Assembly: GCF_003012815.1 (NCBI RefSeq)
Contig: NZ_PXYJ01000003.1
Span: 186,001-250,000, forward strand
Source of the DNA: Allosphingosinicella vermicomposti
GTDB lineage: Bacteria; Pseudomonadota; Alphaproteobacteria; Sphingomonadales; Sphingomonadaceae
Direction of reading: 5' to 3'
DNA: 64,000 nt
Shown: positions 24,503 to 32,999 of the stretch, piece after piece
How positions within the stretch are numbered: the first letter of the stretch is position 1
How the letters are laid out: every line of letters begins with the position of its first letter
Notes under the pieces: generated by a model
The model's input: the letters and a program-made list of their open reading frames with translations, nothing else
What the model was told of the DNA's origin: nothing
Databases searched by the model: none
Position numbers and translations under genes: made by a program

Positions 24503-25405
24503 ATGTTCAAAATCCGGTTCATTCTGTGCGCGTCACTTACCGCACTGTCTCTATCGGCTTGCACCGGTCCGACGGTACTCGGGCAGCGATTGAAGAAGGC
24601 GAATGTCTGCCCGTCGGCCGATACGGGAAAATGTGTGCAAAGCACCGGCAATATGACGCCAATCTATATCGAAAAGCCCGCGCGCTTTGCGAATATAGAT
24701 GACAATGGCATACCTGTTTATTGGCAATATCTCGGCCGTATGTGGACGGGCGACGGGACGCCGGTCTCCAATTATTGCGGCAACGTTTTTGGGACCAATC
24801 CCTTCCTGACCTTCGAAGCGGCCTATAATGCCGATCCCGCCAAGCCGGACATCAAGGTGCTGCGCCAGCCGGTTATCGATCAGCCTTTCTACTTCACCCG
24901 CAAAGCGTTCGATAAAAAGGCGATCGAGGGGAATATCGATGTCGGGCAGGTGCTCAATCTTGCCGGCGTTCCCATTGGTGTCGCGGGTCGCGCTCAAGCC
25001 GAAGCGAAATTGAAGGCGATGGCGAGCCGGGTTGCCAATTCCAAGATCAAGATGGAGGGCAATTACCACTTCACTTATATCGAACCGGAAGTGGTGGCCG
25101 CGCTCTTTGCCGAAAACACGCCGGCGGAACTCGCGGCATGCGCGGATTATCTACGAACGAACAATGCCGCCATCGTGACCGGCATGACGGGCGTTTACGT
25201 GAAGACCCTTGAGGTTGAAAATAGCACGCAGGACAAGATCGATGCGGACCTGAAGGTCGCATTGAACGGAATCCTACCCGATTCGAAGATTGGAGAAATC
25301 GGGCTGCAATGGAAGCGCGAGGTAGATGAGGTCTTCCGGTCGGAAACCAAGCCGGTCTTCCAGGTGCTGTCGCTCTCCCATTACGGGCTGCGCAACCAGC
25401 CCTGA
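24503..25405 (+). CDS. Hypothetical lipoprotein
   Basis: A 300-residue exported lipoprotein: signal MFKIRFILCASLTALSLSAC with the lipobox LSAC at residues 17-20, so Cys20 would be acylated. AAGGGGGTG precedes the ATG. The mature part has pairs of Cys (NVC, GKC, NYCGN, ACADY) and no repeat or enzyme motif that I know. It carries an Ala/Lys-rich helix near residue 165. A strong terminator follows, so it is probably monocistronic. Confidence 0.7.
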   Translation: MFKIRFILCASLTALSLSACTGPTVLGQRLKKANVCPSADTGKCVQSTGNMTPIYIEKPARFANIDDNGIPVYWQYLGRMWTGDGTPVSNYCGNVFGTNPFLTFEAAYNADPAKPDIKVLRQPVIDQPFYFTRKAFDKKAIEGNIDVGQVLNLAGVPIGVAGRAQAEAKLKAMASRVANSKIKMEGNYHFTYIEPEVVAALFAENTPAELAACADYLRTNNAAIVTGMTGVYVKTLEVENSTQDKIDADLKVALNGILPDSKIGEIGLQWKREVDEVFRSETKPVFQVLSLSHYGLRNQP

Positions 25406-25425
25406 TTGAAATTCAAGGTATCTCG

Positions 25426-25463
25426 GCCTTGGGGGGCGGACCGTTGTTGCCGCCCCCCAAGGC
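25426..25463. terminator. Strong bidirectional hairpin
   Basis: A perfect 14-bp stem (GCCTTGGGGGGCGG with CCGCCCCCCAAGGC) around a 10-base loop lies between the convergent lipoprotein and DUF2141 genes. The T-run after it is short (CTCTCTTCC), but stem strength and position support termination in both directions. Confidence 0.75.
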
Positions 25464-25472
25464 TCTCTTCCA

Positions 25473-25949
25473 TCAGAGCAGATAACGGATTTTGATGCGC
25501 TGCTCCTGGGTGCCCGCTCCGATCACGAATTGAGCTTCGCGGAATTTGGGCGGGCCGAAGCGGATGGCGGGGTTTTTTGAAAAGCCGAAGCCTTCGCGAG
25601 GCACGAGCGCCAGCGTATCGAGTTTGCCATTGCCGTTTTCGTCGTGGATCGCGGCGATGGCGTAAGTGCCGGGCGCGAGCCTGTCGAAATGAGCAACTTT
25701 GTTCGGGCCTGCCGCGAAGGAGGTCGTGAGCGCCTGCGGATCCCCCTTGCAGTCGGGGAAGCGCGCCGGATCGCGGGTGAGGCAGAGGTGTACTACGCCC
25801 TTTGCGTTGCGCAGATTGTCGATGTGAACGGTAAGGCCGCCCTCACCCGCCACCGTCGCGGCGCTAGGTACGGCGAGGATGAGAAGTGAAATCCCCAAGG
25901 CCGCGGTCCGTGCCGCAGAGACGATCCCAGAAGCGGAAATAGAGGCCAT
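25473..25949 (-). CDS. Exported DUF2141 protein
   Basis: A 158-residue secreted protein of the DUF2141 family. A signal-like stretch (AARTAALGISLLILAVPSAA) precedes a beta-rich domain with LTVHIDNLRNAKGVVHLCL, CKGD, and the family mark AAIHDENGNGKLDTL near residue 105, which resembles a calcium-binding loop, then the GFGFSKNP turn. No function is known for the family. The ATG at 25949 lies inside the end of the sterol desaturase gene, overlapping it by 86 bases; a TTG at 25898 would shorten the overlap but leaves no basic N-terminus for export. Confidence 0.8.
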   Translation of the reverse strand: MASISASGIVSAARTAALGISLLILAVPSAATVAGEGGLTVHIDNLRNAKGVVHLCLTRDPARFPDCKGDPQALTTSFAAGPNKVAHFDRLAPGTYAIAAIHDENGNGKLDTLALVPREGFGFSKNPAIRFGPPKFREAQFVIGAGTQEQRIKIRYLL

Positions 25950-26601
25950 AATTGCACTTATACTCGCGATGATGCCGCTCGTGATGGCTGGCGGTGATCA
26001 GCCATTTGCCCGCCGGGCCCTGAACCAGGGCTTTCGGGAAAATCTCCCACCCCATGTGGTTTGTTACGCCCATCACCGTCATGACGAGAAGCACGAAAAG
26101 AAGCGCCCCCGCGTGGATAGGGATGAGAAAGACGAGGGCCGGTATCACGACGGCGCCCGTCAGGGCTTCGATCGGATGAAAGCTCATCGCCGCCCAGGCG
26201 GTGGGCGGGCGGCTTTCGTGATGCACCTTATGCGCGATGCGAAACCATCGCGGCCGGTGCATCCAGCGATGCGTCCAATAAAACCAGCTGTCGTGAAGGA
26301 AAAGGTAGAGGAAGATCGAAACCGGGATCCACCAAAGGGGGCGGTCGAAAACATCCGTATAGATGCGGGTCCAGCCAAATTCCCGCCAACCCCAGGCGAC
26401 AATCCCGGCGGGAAGGCCGTAAATGGCGGCGCTCAATATCGACCATTGGATTTCACGTCGGATCTGGACGTCTTTACCGTCATACAGATCGGGGAACCGC
26501 CGGCATGTCAGCCAGGCGAAACCGCCGCTTACGCCGACATAGCGAATGGCCACGATCAGCGTCATCGCAAGGGCGGAGAGGAAGGCGGCTTTGAACTCCA
26601 T
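25864..26601 (-). CDS. Sterol desaturase / fatty acid hydroxylase superfamily membrane protein
   Basis: A 245-residue membrane di-iron enzyme. The His clusters that bind two irons are visible: HDSWFYWTHRWMH (about residues 103-115), HKVHHES (124-130), and ASHHERHHREY near the C-terminus, between hydrophobic helices. It would hydroxylate or desaturate a lipid or carotenoid-like substrate. It lies 80 bases from the divergent gene block that leads into crtY-crtI-crtB, so a carotenoid or hopanoid substrate is conceivable, but position is the only hint. It shares 86 bases with DUF2141 in another frame. Confidence 0.88.
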   Translation of the reverse strand: MEFKAAFLSALAMTLIVAIRYVGVSGGFAWLTCRRFPDLYDGKDVQIRREIQWSILSAAIYGLPAGIVAWGWREFGWTRIYTDVFDRPLWWIPVSIFLYLFLHDSWFYWTHRWMHRPRWFRIAHKVHHESRPPTAWAAMSFHPIEALTGAVVIPALVFLIPIHAGALLFVLLVMTVMGVTNHMGWEIFPKALVQGPAGKWLITASHHERHHREYKCNYGLYFRFWDRLCGTDRGLGDFTSHPRRT

Positions 26602-26682
26602 CCTTCCACATTAGCGCGCTTGGCGCGGGCTGGCAGTTGAAAAGTGCGCAGCCATCGCCCAGAAACCGAACAAGGCGCCCGG

Positions 26683-27267
26683 ATGGTGCGCATAACCGGG
26701 CGTCGTTGGATGATCGTGACACGAATTCTGAAACATTGTCTCTTCGTGGTCGCGGCAATCATCGTGGCCGCCCCGGCAGCGGCGGAGGTGAAGATCACCT
26801 TCCATTCGCGGGAATTCGGGGCGACCTTTCCTCATGCTTTCGTGTCGTTGAAGGGCAGGCTGGATGCCACGGGCGAGGTGATCGATACGGGCTACGGTTT
26901 CACCGCCAAGACGATTTCCCCGGCGATCCTGATGGGTTCAGTCGGCGGCCAGCTGCAAGTCGAAACACGCTCCTATATCGAAAACAGCCAGCGGCACTTT
27001 ACCATCACGGTGGACGATGAAGGCTATCGCACGCTGATGGCGGTGGTCGACAAATGGCGCAACGCCAAGCAGCCCTCTTACAATCTCAACCGCGCCAACT
27101 GCGTGCATTTCGTGGGCGAGATGGCGCAGGCTGCCGGCTTGAATGTCACCTTCGATCCTAAATTGATGAAGAAACCGCGCTCTTTCCTCGTCTCAGTGAA
27201 GGCGGCCAATGAAGCGCGGGTCGAGCCGGCCTTGGGTCTGGACGGCACGCAGGCTGCGGCACCCTGA
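26683..27267 (+). CDS. Exported protein with possible permuted papain fold
   Basis: A 194-residue exported protein immediately before crtY. A hydrophobic signal (HCLFVVAAIIVAAPAAA) is followed by a domain in which a conserved-looking His (PHAFVSLKG, about residue 45) comes before a Cys (NRANCVHFVGEMAQAAGL, about residue 135). His before Cys is the order in circularly permuted NlpC/P60 and LRAT-like enzymes, so hydrolase or acyltransferase activity is a guess from pattern. The start is uncertain: ATG 26683 has AAGG upstream, ATG 26710 gives a neater signal peptide. Its TGA shares a base with the crtY ATG. Confidence 0.6.
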   Translation: MVRITGRRWMIVTRILKHCLFVVAAIIVAAPAAAEVKITFHSREFGATFPHAFVSLKGRLDATGEVIDTGYGFTAKTISPAILMGSVGGQLQVETRSYIENSQRHFTITVDDEGYRTLMAVVDKWRNAKQPSYNLNRANCVHFVGEMAQAAGLNVTFDPKLMKKPRSFLVSVKAANEARVEPALGLDGTQAAAP

Positions 27268-28403
27268 TGACGGATGCCCGCCTGATCATCGCGGGGGGCG
27301 GCCTTGCCGGTGCACTTGCCGCTTTGGCACTCGCCGAGAAGCGGCCGGATGTCGATCTGTTGCTGGTCGAAGGCGCCGACCGGATCGGCGGCAATCATAT
27401 CTGGTCTTTCTTCGACAATGACGTTGCTTTGGAAGACCGTTGGCTGATCGATCCCGCCGTCGAGGCGCGATGGAGCAGTCATGACGTCATCTTCCCGGCG
27501 AGACGGCGCACATTGCCCTTCGGTTATAACAGCGTCACTTCGGATCGCCTCGACGCATTGGTACGTGCACGGCTTGGACCTCGCCAGCTCCGCCTCAGTG
27601 CGCCTATCGCCGCGGTCGGCCAGGACCACGTCCTTTTAGTCAGCGGTGAAAGGGTCGAGGCGGATGGGGTGATCGATGCGCGCGGCGCGGACAATCTCGA
27701 AGCGCTCGACCTTGGCTGGCAGAAATTCGTTGGCCGCGTTTATCGTTTCGATACCCCGCACGGGATGGACCGGCCCATCATCATGGATGCAACGGTAGAT
27801 CAGAAAGATGGCTATCGTTTCGTCTATTGTCTGCCCTTCACGCCCGATACGATGCTGGTCGAAGATACTTATTACAGCCTGTTGCCCGATCTCGATCGCG
27901 ACGGAATCGGGACGCTGATCGACCATTATGTGGCGGGCAAGGGATGGACGGCGCGAGTGGAGCGTGAGGAAACAGGCGTGCTGCCGGTTGCGATTGGGGG
28001 CAATATCGCGCGTCTTTGGGACGGAGTCCCAGTCGCCCGGATCGGCCTTCGGGGTGGTTTCTTCCACCCGACCACCGGCTATTCGCTGCCCGATGCGGTG
28101 CGCATCGCCATGCTTCTGATCCGTCAGCATGACTTTAGCGGCGCGGCACTTCACGCCGTGATGAGTGGCGAGGCGGAACGGTTGTGGCGGGCACGGAGTT
28201 TCTACCGCCTGCTCAACCGTATGCTGTTCCGCGCTGCCCCTCCTCCGGAACGGTACCGCGTCCTCCAGCATTTCTACAGGCTTGATCCGGGGCTCATCGC
28301 CCGCTTTTACGCTGGTCGCTCCACCGCCTGGGACAAGGCCCGGATCCTGTCCGGCCATCCGCCCGTCCCAATTATGAAAGCTTTGACGTCATTATGGCCA
28401 TGA
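27267..28403 (+). CDS. crtY: Lycopene beta-cyclase
   Basis: CrtY closes both ends of lycopene into beta-ionone rings to give beta-carotene. The 378-residue flavoprotein has the dinucleotide loop AGGGLAGALAA (residues 9-19), the HIWSFF segment after it (residues about 44-49), and the conserved FHPTTGYSLPDAV region near residue 270. It overlaps its neighbours (TGATG upstream, 10 bases with crtI), so the crt genes form a single message. Length and motifs match other proteobacterial CrtY proteins. Confidence 0.95.
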   Translation: MTDARLIIAGGGLAGALAALALAEKRPDVDLLLVEGADRIGGNHIWSFFDNDVALEDRWLIDPAVEARWSSHDVIFPARRRTLPFGYNSVTSDRLDALVRARLGPRQLRLSAPIAAVGQDHVLLVSGERVEADGVIDARGADNLEALDLGWQKFVGRVYRFDTPHGMDRPIIMDATVDQKDGYRFVYCLPFTPDTMLVEDTYYSLLPDLDRDGIGTLIDHYVAGKGWTARVEREETGVLPVAIGGNIARLWDGVPVARIGLRGGFFHPTTGYSLPDAVRIAMLLIRQHDFSGAALHAVMSGEAERLWRARSFYRLLNRMLFRAAPPPERYRVLQHFYRLDPGLIARFYAGRSTAWDKARILSGHPPVPIMKALTSLWP

Positions 28404-29875
28404 AAACTGCGGCGGTGATCGGATCGGGTTTCGGCGGCCTCGCGCTTGCCATTCGTCTGCAATCGGCGGGCATCGCGACGACGATCGTGGAGGCGCGCGA
28501 CAAGCCGGGCGGGCGCGCTTATTATTGGGAGAAGGACGGCTATCGCTTCGACGCCGGGCCGACTGTCATCACCGATCCCGAATGCCTGCGCGAGCTTTGG
28601 GCATTGTCCGGCAATGACATGGCGCATGATGTGGAGATGCTGCCCGTCTCCCCCTTCTACCGGCTGAGCTGGCCTGACGGAGAGACTTTCGATTACACCA
28701 ACGACGATGCCGTACTGATGGAGCAGATCGCCCGGCTCGATCCGGCCGATGTCGAAGGGTATCGCCGCTTCCTCGATTATTCGGCGGGCGTTTATGCCGA
28801 GGGGTATGAGAAATTGGGCGCGGTGCCGTTCCTCGACTTCAAATCAATGCTGAAGGCGGCGCCCGCGCTGGCGCGTTATCAGGCGTGGCGGTCGGTCTAT
28901 TCGATCGTGTCGAAGTTTGTGCGGAGCGAGAAGTTGCGGCAGGCGCTCTCCTTCCACACCCTGCTGGTCGGAGGGAATCCGATGACCACTAGCGCGATTT
29001 ACGCCTTGATCCACAAGCTGGAGCGCGATGGTGGCGTCTGGTTTGCAAAAGGGGGAACCAATCGCCTCGTCGCGGGCATGGTCAGGCATTTTGAGAGGCT
29101 CGGCGGCACGATCCGGCTTGGCGATCCGGTGGAGGAGATCGAAACGCGCGAGGGACGCGCCACGGGCCTTCGCACGCAGAGCGGCTGGCGGTCGACCTTC
29201 GATGCGGTCGCGTCCAATGCTGACATCGTCCACTCTTACGATCTCCTGAAAGCGGTGGGCGCGAAACGGGCCGGAAGTTTGCGCCGGAAGCGCTTTTCGC
29301 CCTCCCTTTTCGTCGTCCACTTTGGCGTCAAAGGGGAGTGGCGGGACATTCCCCATCATATGATCCTTTTCGGGCCGCGCTATCAGGGCCTGCTTGGCGA
29401 CATTTATGGCAACGGCCGCGGGCTTGCGGCGGACCCCGCGCTCTATCTCCATCATCCGACGGTCACTGATCCGGATATGGCGCCGCCCGGCTGCTCGACT
29501 TTCTACGCGCTGGCGCCAGTGCCGCATCGCGGCAATCTCGACATCGACTGGGCGGTCGAGGGGCCGAAATATCGCGACCGGATATTGGAGATTGTCGAGC
29601 AGCGTGTCGCGCCCGGCCTGCGAGGAAGTATCGAGACATGCTTTCATTATACGCCGGAGGATTTCACCACCGATCTTGCAGCGCATCTGGGATCGGCCTT
29701 CAGCCTTGAGCCATTGCTCACGCAAAGCGCCTATTTCCGGGTTCACAATCGCGACGACGCCATTCCCAATCTCTATTTCGTCGGAGCGGGCACGCATCCG
29801 GGGGCGGGGATACCGGGCGTTGTCGGCAGCGCGAAAGCGACAGCGGGGCTGATGATCGATGACCTTGCCCGCTGA
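28394..29875 (+). CDS. crtI: Phytoene desaturase (lycopene forming)
   Basis: CrtI performs four desaturations of phytoene to lycopene. The 493-residue FAD enzyme starts with the fold AAVIGSGFGGLALAIRLQSA and has the KPGGRAYYW turn, the GGTNRLVAGM segment, and the closing YFVGAGTHPGAGIPGVVGS signature of bacterial CrtI. Two starts six bases apart are possible (28394, 28400); 28400 would make an ATGA overlap with crtY. It overlaps crtB by 17 bases. Confidence 0.96.
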   Translation: MAMKTAAVIGSGFGGLALAIRLQSAGIATTIVEARDKPGGRAYYWEKDGYRFDAGPTVITDPECLRELWALSGNDMAHDVEMLPVSPFYRLSWPDGETFDYTNDDAVLMEQIARLDPADVEGYRRFLDYSAGVYAEGYEKLGAVPFLDFKSMLKAAPALARYQAWRSVYSIVSKFVRSEKLRQALSFHTLLVGGNPMTTSAIYALIHKLERDGGVWFAKGGTNRLVAGMVRHFERLGGTIRLGDPVEEIETREGRATGLRTQSGWRSTFDAVASNADIVHSYDLLKAVGAKRAGSLRRKRFSPSLFVVHFGVKGEWRDIPHHMILFGPRYQGLLGDIYGNGRGLAADPALYLHHPTVTDPDMAPPGCSTFYALAPVPHRGNLDIDWAVEGPKYRDRILEIVEQRVAPGLRGSIETCFHYTPEDFTTDLAAHLGSAFSLEPLLTQSAYFRVHNRDDAIPNLYFVGAGTHPGAGIPGVVGSAKATAGLMIDDLAR

Positions 29876-30803
29876 GCGCGCGGCCATCGTCGCGGGGGCT
29901 TGGAACACGATCCGCGCGGGATCGAAATCTTTTGCCTCGTCCAGCCGTCTGTTCGATCCGCAAACGCGGGAACGGGCCTGGCTGCTCTATGCCTGGTGCC
30001 GCGCCTGCGACGATTATGCCGATGGGCAAATATTGGGGCGTCCGGGCGATGCGTCGCGCGCAGATAGAGATTTCGATCCTGTCGAGCACATCCGCTCGCA
30101 AACGACCCTCGCCCTTTCCGGTCGGGAAACCGGCGAATTGCCGTTCGACGCGCTTCGGATCGTCGCGGCGGAGTGCGGGATTCCGCACCGCTTCATCCGC
30201 GACCATCTCGACGGGTTCGCGATGGATGCGGAAGGATGGCAGCCGCGCAGCGAGGCGGATTTGCTGCTCTATTGCTACCGGGTTGCGGGCGCGGTGGGCT
30301 GCATGATGGCGGTGGCGATGGGCGTCGATCCGGACGATGAGGACACGCTCGACCGCGCGGCGGACCTGGGCATCGCATTCCAGCTCGCCAATATCGCCCG
30401 CGACCTGTCGGAGGATGACGCGATCGGCCGCTGCTACCTGCCGCTCAACCTGCTTGCCGAATTCGACATTCCGCCGGGCGAGCATATGCGCCCGGCCTAC
30501 CGTCAACGCATGGGCGTGGCGGCCGGGAGGCTGGCGGCGCTGGCCGGGCGGTTCGAGGCGTCGGCCCGCGTCGGCGCCCGCCATCTGCCCTTCCGATCGC
30601 GCTGGGCGGTGCTGTCTGCCGCGAATATTTACGGAGCGATCGGCCGGAAAGTGGCGCGGCGCGGGGCCCATGCCTGGGATTATCGGGTGGTGATCGGCAA
30701 GGCGGATAAATTGCGCCATGCTGCCGCTGCTTTTCGGGAGGCGTCGTTACCAGGGCGGGACGAGGTGAGCCGCTCTGGGCTTTGGACGCGGCCGAAGGAT
30801 TAG
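29859..30803 (+). CDS. crtB: 15-cis-phytoene synthase
   Basis: CrtB condenses two geranylgeranyl diphosphates into phytoene, the committed step. In the 314-residue protein the first Asp-rich motif DDYAD is at residues 51-55 and the second lies in NIARDLSEDD near residue 170; both bind diphosphate through Mg. FASSSRLF and YAWCRACDD are family signatures. It begins inside the crtI end and is the last gene of the operon; crtZ converges from the right after 39 bases. Confidence 0.96.
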   Translation: MTLPAERAAIVAGAWNTIRAGSKSFASSSRLFDPQTRERAWLLYAWCRACDDYADGQILGRPGDASRADRDFDPVEHIRSQTTLALSGRETGELPFDALRIVAAECGIPHRFIRDHLDGFAMDAEGWQPRSEADLLLYCYRVAGAVGCMMAVAMGVDPDDEDTLDRAADLGIAFQLANIARDLSEDDAIGRCYLPLNLLAEFDIPPGEHMRPAYRQRMGVAAGRLAALAGRFEASARVGARHLPFRSRWAVLSAANIYGAIGRKVARRGAHAWDYRVVIGKADKLRHAAAAFREASLPGRDEVSRSGLWTRPKD

Positions 30804-30842
30804 GATGACGATCGCCAGCGTTAATCGAGGCGCTTCGAACTC

Positions 30843-31406
30843 TTAAAGCTCCCTTCGCTCGACCCCTCTGTCCAATATCTCCCCCAAAGGGGGGGAAAGG
30901 CTTGTTTTTGGTGCTCTGATTTGAGCGCTCTGGCTTGCGGCAAGCTGCCCCTTCAGCACATCGGCACGCGGTGCCCATAGGAAGCCGAAGCTTACCGAGC
31001 CATGCTTGTTTTCCGTCGCGTGGTGGAGGCGGTGGGCCTGCACGATCCGCTTCATGTAACGGGAGCGCGGCACATAGCCGTGCGGCAGGCGCTTGTGGAC
31101 GATGACGTCATGGAAACCGAAATAGATGGCACCATAAGCCGCAATCCCCGCGCCCATCCATGTCGCCCAATCGCCCCACCCCAGCTGCACGCCGCCAAGC
31201 AAGAAGAGGATCGAGGGAAGAGCGAAGATCACCGCGTAGAGATCATTGGCCTCGAACGGGCCGGTGCGCGGGCGGTGGTGGCTGGCGTGAAGGAACCAGC
31301 CGGGCCCATGCATCACCCAGCGGTGGGCGGCATAAGCGACGCCTTCCATCATCGCGATGGTGGCGAGGAAGACGGCGAAACCTGCGGGCCAGGACATGAT
31401 GGTCAT
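30843..31406 (-). CDS. crtZ: Beta-carotene hydroxylase
   Basis: CrtZ adds 3-hydroxyl groups to beta-carotene rings, giving zeaxanthin. The four di-iron His motifs are intact: HRWVMH, HASHH, HDVIVH and HRLHH. The ATG at 31406 begins MTIMSWPAGF, the family start; 39 codons of open frame upstream lack family sequence. The last 35 or so residues (SQSAQIRAPKTSLSPP onward) read through a CCCCCAAAGGGGGG palindrome and look like a non-conserved tail. It faces crtB, so it has its own promoter, unlike the crtYIB genes. Confidence 0.93.
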   Translation of the reverse strand: MTIMSWPAGFAVFLATIAMMEGVAYAAHRWVMHGPGWFLHASHHRPRTGPFEANDLYAVIFALPSILFLLGGVQLGWGDWATWMGAGIAAYGAIYFGFHDVIVHKRLPHGYVPRSRYMKRIVQAHRLHHATENKHGSVSFGFLWAPRADVLKGQLAASQSAQIRAPKTSLSPPLGEILDRGVERREL

Positions 31407-31428
31407 ATAGGCGCTCAATGTGCGGCTG

Positions 31429-32322
31429 TCAGGCCGCAGGCCGGGCGGGGCTGGGTGCTTCCTCGACAGGCAACGGCGCCTGGGCCTGTCCGGTCCGCGG
31501 CTCGAGCAAAGCGGCGGTCTCAATCGTGTCGAGCGCGCGGCGGGCCGCTACGTAGCGCCGGGCGTCGGCGATCCAATCCGTAGCCGCGCCATGACCGGGA
31601 ATGCGCAGGATTTCGGCAAGCGCGACGTCCACCTGCCCGGCTGCCAACCGGTCCGTCGCGCGCGCGACGCGTTCGGCGGGCACGGTGGAGGGCGTGCCTT
31701 CCTTGCGGACGGTGATGAGGCTGCCCAGTTCAACTTTGAAAGCGGTCCACCAATCCCGCTCCGTCCCCGCGCCCGCAAGGGTGGGGCTCACGGCCTGCAG
31801 GCCTTCCTGCAATTCCTGAAGCGTGATCGGTTCGCGCGCAGCGCTGATGATCGTGCCGACCGCCTGGGGCTGCGTCGCCGCGAAACGCTGGCGGAGCAGG
31901 CCTTCGATATAACCCAAAGCCACGCCGCGATCGAGCGCGCGGCGGGCGGCAAAGGCGACGAGCAGGCCTTCGGCCCGGTCGGCATTGCCGACGGCAGCCT
32001 GGCTTTGATTGGCGATTTCGGACAGGCGCTGTTCGAGGATGCTCACCCGGCGCGACACTTCGGGATCGACGATCGCCACGCTAGCGGGCGGCGTTGCAGC
32101 CTGAGGAGCGGCGGCGGGGGGCGGAGCGGCATCGCGCGGGCCGATACCCAGATAGCGGGCGCCATCCTGCCACTGGGTGAGAATCCACGCCATCGCGGCC
32201 AGGCCGACCAGGAAGGCGAAGAGGGGAAGCAGCCACAAGGCGGTGCGGCCCCGGCGGCGCTGCACGGGGGCCGGGGCGATTGCGGGCTCGAAAGCGGGTT
32301 CAGTCATGTCCATCGCCGTCAA
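31429..32322 (-). CDS. Mitofilin-like membrane-anchored protein
   Basis: A 297-residue inner-membrane protein with one helix (residues about 28-48, ALWLLPLFAFLVGLAAMAWIL), a Pro/Ala-rich linker, a short coiled coil (RRVSILEQRLSEIANQSQ, about 90-108) and a helical C-terminal domain. This plan and its place after hemC-hemD match the alphaproteobacterial mitofilin/HemX-like family (COG4223), related to the cristae organiser Mic60 and co-encoded with heme genes. Its ATG overlaps the hemD stop by four bases. Function in heme synthesis or membrane shaping is inferred. Confidence 0.75.
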   Translation of the reverse strand: MTAMDMTEPAFEPAIAPAPVQRRRGRTALWLLPLFAFLVGLAAMAWILTQWQDGARYLGIGPRDAAPPPAAAPQAATPPASVAIVDPEVSRRVSILEQRLSEIANQSQAAVGNADRAEGLLVAFAARRALDRGVALGYIEGLLRQRFAATQPQAVGTIISAAREPITLQELQEGLQAVSPTLAGAGTERDWWTAFKVELGSLITVRKEGTPSTVPAERVARATDRLAAGQVDVALAEILRIPGHGAATDWIADARRYVAARRALDTIETAALLEPRTGQAQAPLPVEEAPSPARPAA

Positions 32323-32999
32323 TCCTTATCCGTCGCGATCCGCGCCGCAAGCGCCAGCAACATTTCATCGCGCGGCCCCAACGCGGTGTCGACCCGCTGC
32401 CAGCCCCCGCCAGCTGCGGCTGCCGCTGCCCGGCTGATCGCGGCGATCCGTATCGTATCGCGCGAAATGCCCGCATCATCCACCAATTTCGCGAACACAG
32501 CGCCCGCGCGCGGCGAATGGATCAGCGCCAAGGCGCCGCTTTCCAATGCCTGGGCAGCATCGGACGGAAGCTGGCTTGCCGCATCGGACGTGTAGACGGG
32601 CACATGGATGACACCCTTGCGCTCCATCTGGATATGGTCGCGACCGCAGAGGTGGAGCAGGTGCATATTGCCGCGAATGCCGCGCAGCAGCACTTCGACT
32701 CCTGCCGGTCCGACACTCACATCTTCAAAACCAGCTGCCCGCGCCGCGTCTGCGGTTGCCTCGCCCACGGCGTGAACTGGAAGGCCGTGATAAAGCGCCA
32801 AATGTGGGCCGGCGAGGCGAACGGCATTGGCGCTGGTTAGGAGCAGCGCATCAAAGGCGGCAGGATCCTTGGGTTCCCAATCGAGCGGACGAACGATGAA
32901 GAGCGGCGCGACCACCGGCTCGAGGCCCAGAGCCCGCGCTTTTTCGGCGCTCGCCGTCGCTCCGGGCTGGGGCCGGAGCAGGAGTATGAGGCGGCTCAC
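32319..32999 (-). CDS. hemD: Uroporphyrinogen-III synthase
   Basis: HemD closes hydroxymethylbilane and inverts ring D to give uroporphyrinogen III. The sequence is poorly conserved in all bacteria; here the start LLLRPQPGATASAEKARALG, LLLTSANAVR (about residues 51-60), VGEATADAARAAGF and the ending pattern fit the family. The start is GTG at 32999 and overlaps the hemC stop by GTGA. Operon position between hemC and the mitofilin-like gene is strong support. Confidence 0.9.
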   Translation of the reverse strand: MSRLILLLRPQPGATASAEKARALGLEPVVAPLFIVRPLDWEPKDPAAFDALLLTSANAVRLAGPHLALYHGLPVHAVGEATADAARAAGFEDVSVGPAGVEVLLRGIRGNMHLLHLCGRDHIQMERKGVIHVPVYTSDAASQLPSDAAQALESGALALIHSPRAGAVFAKLVDDAGISRDTIRIAAISRAAAAAAGGGWQRVDTALGPRDEMLLALAARIATDKD

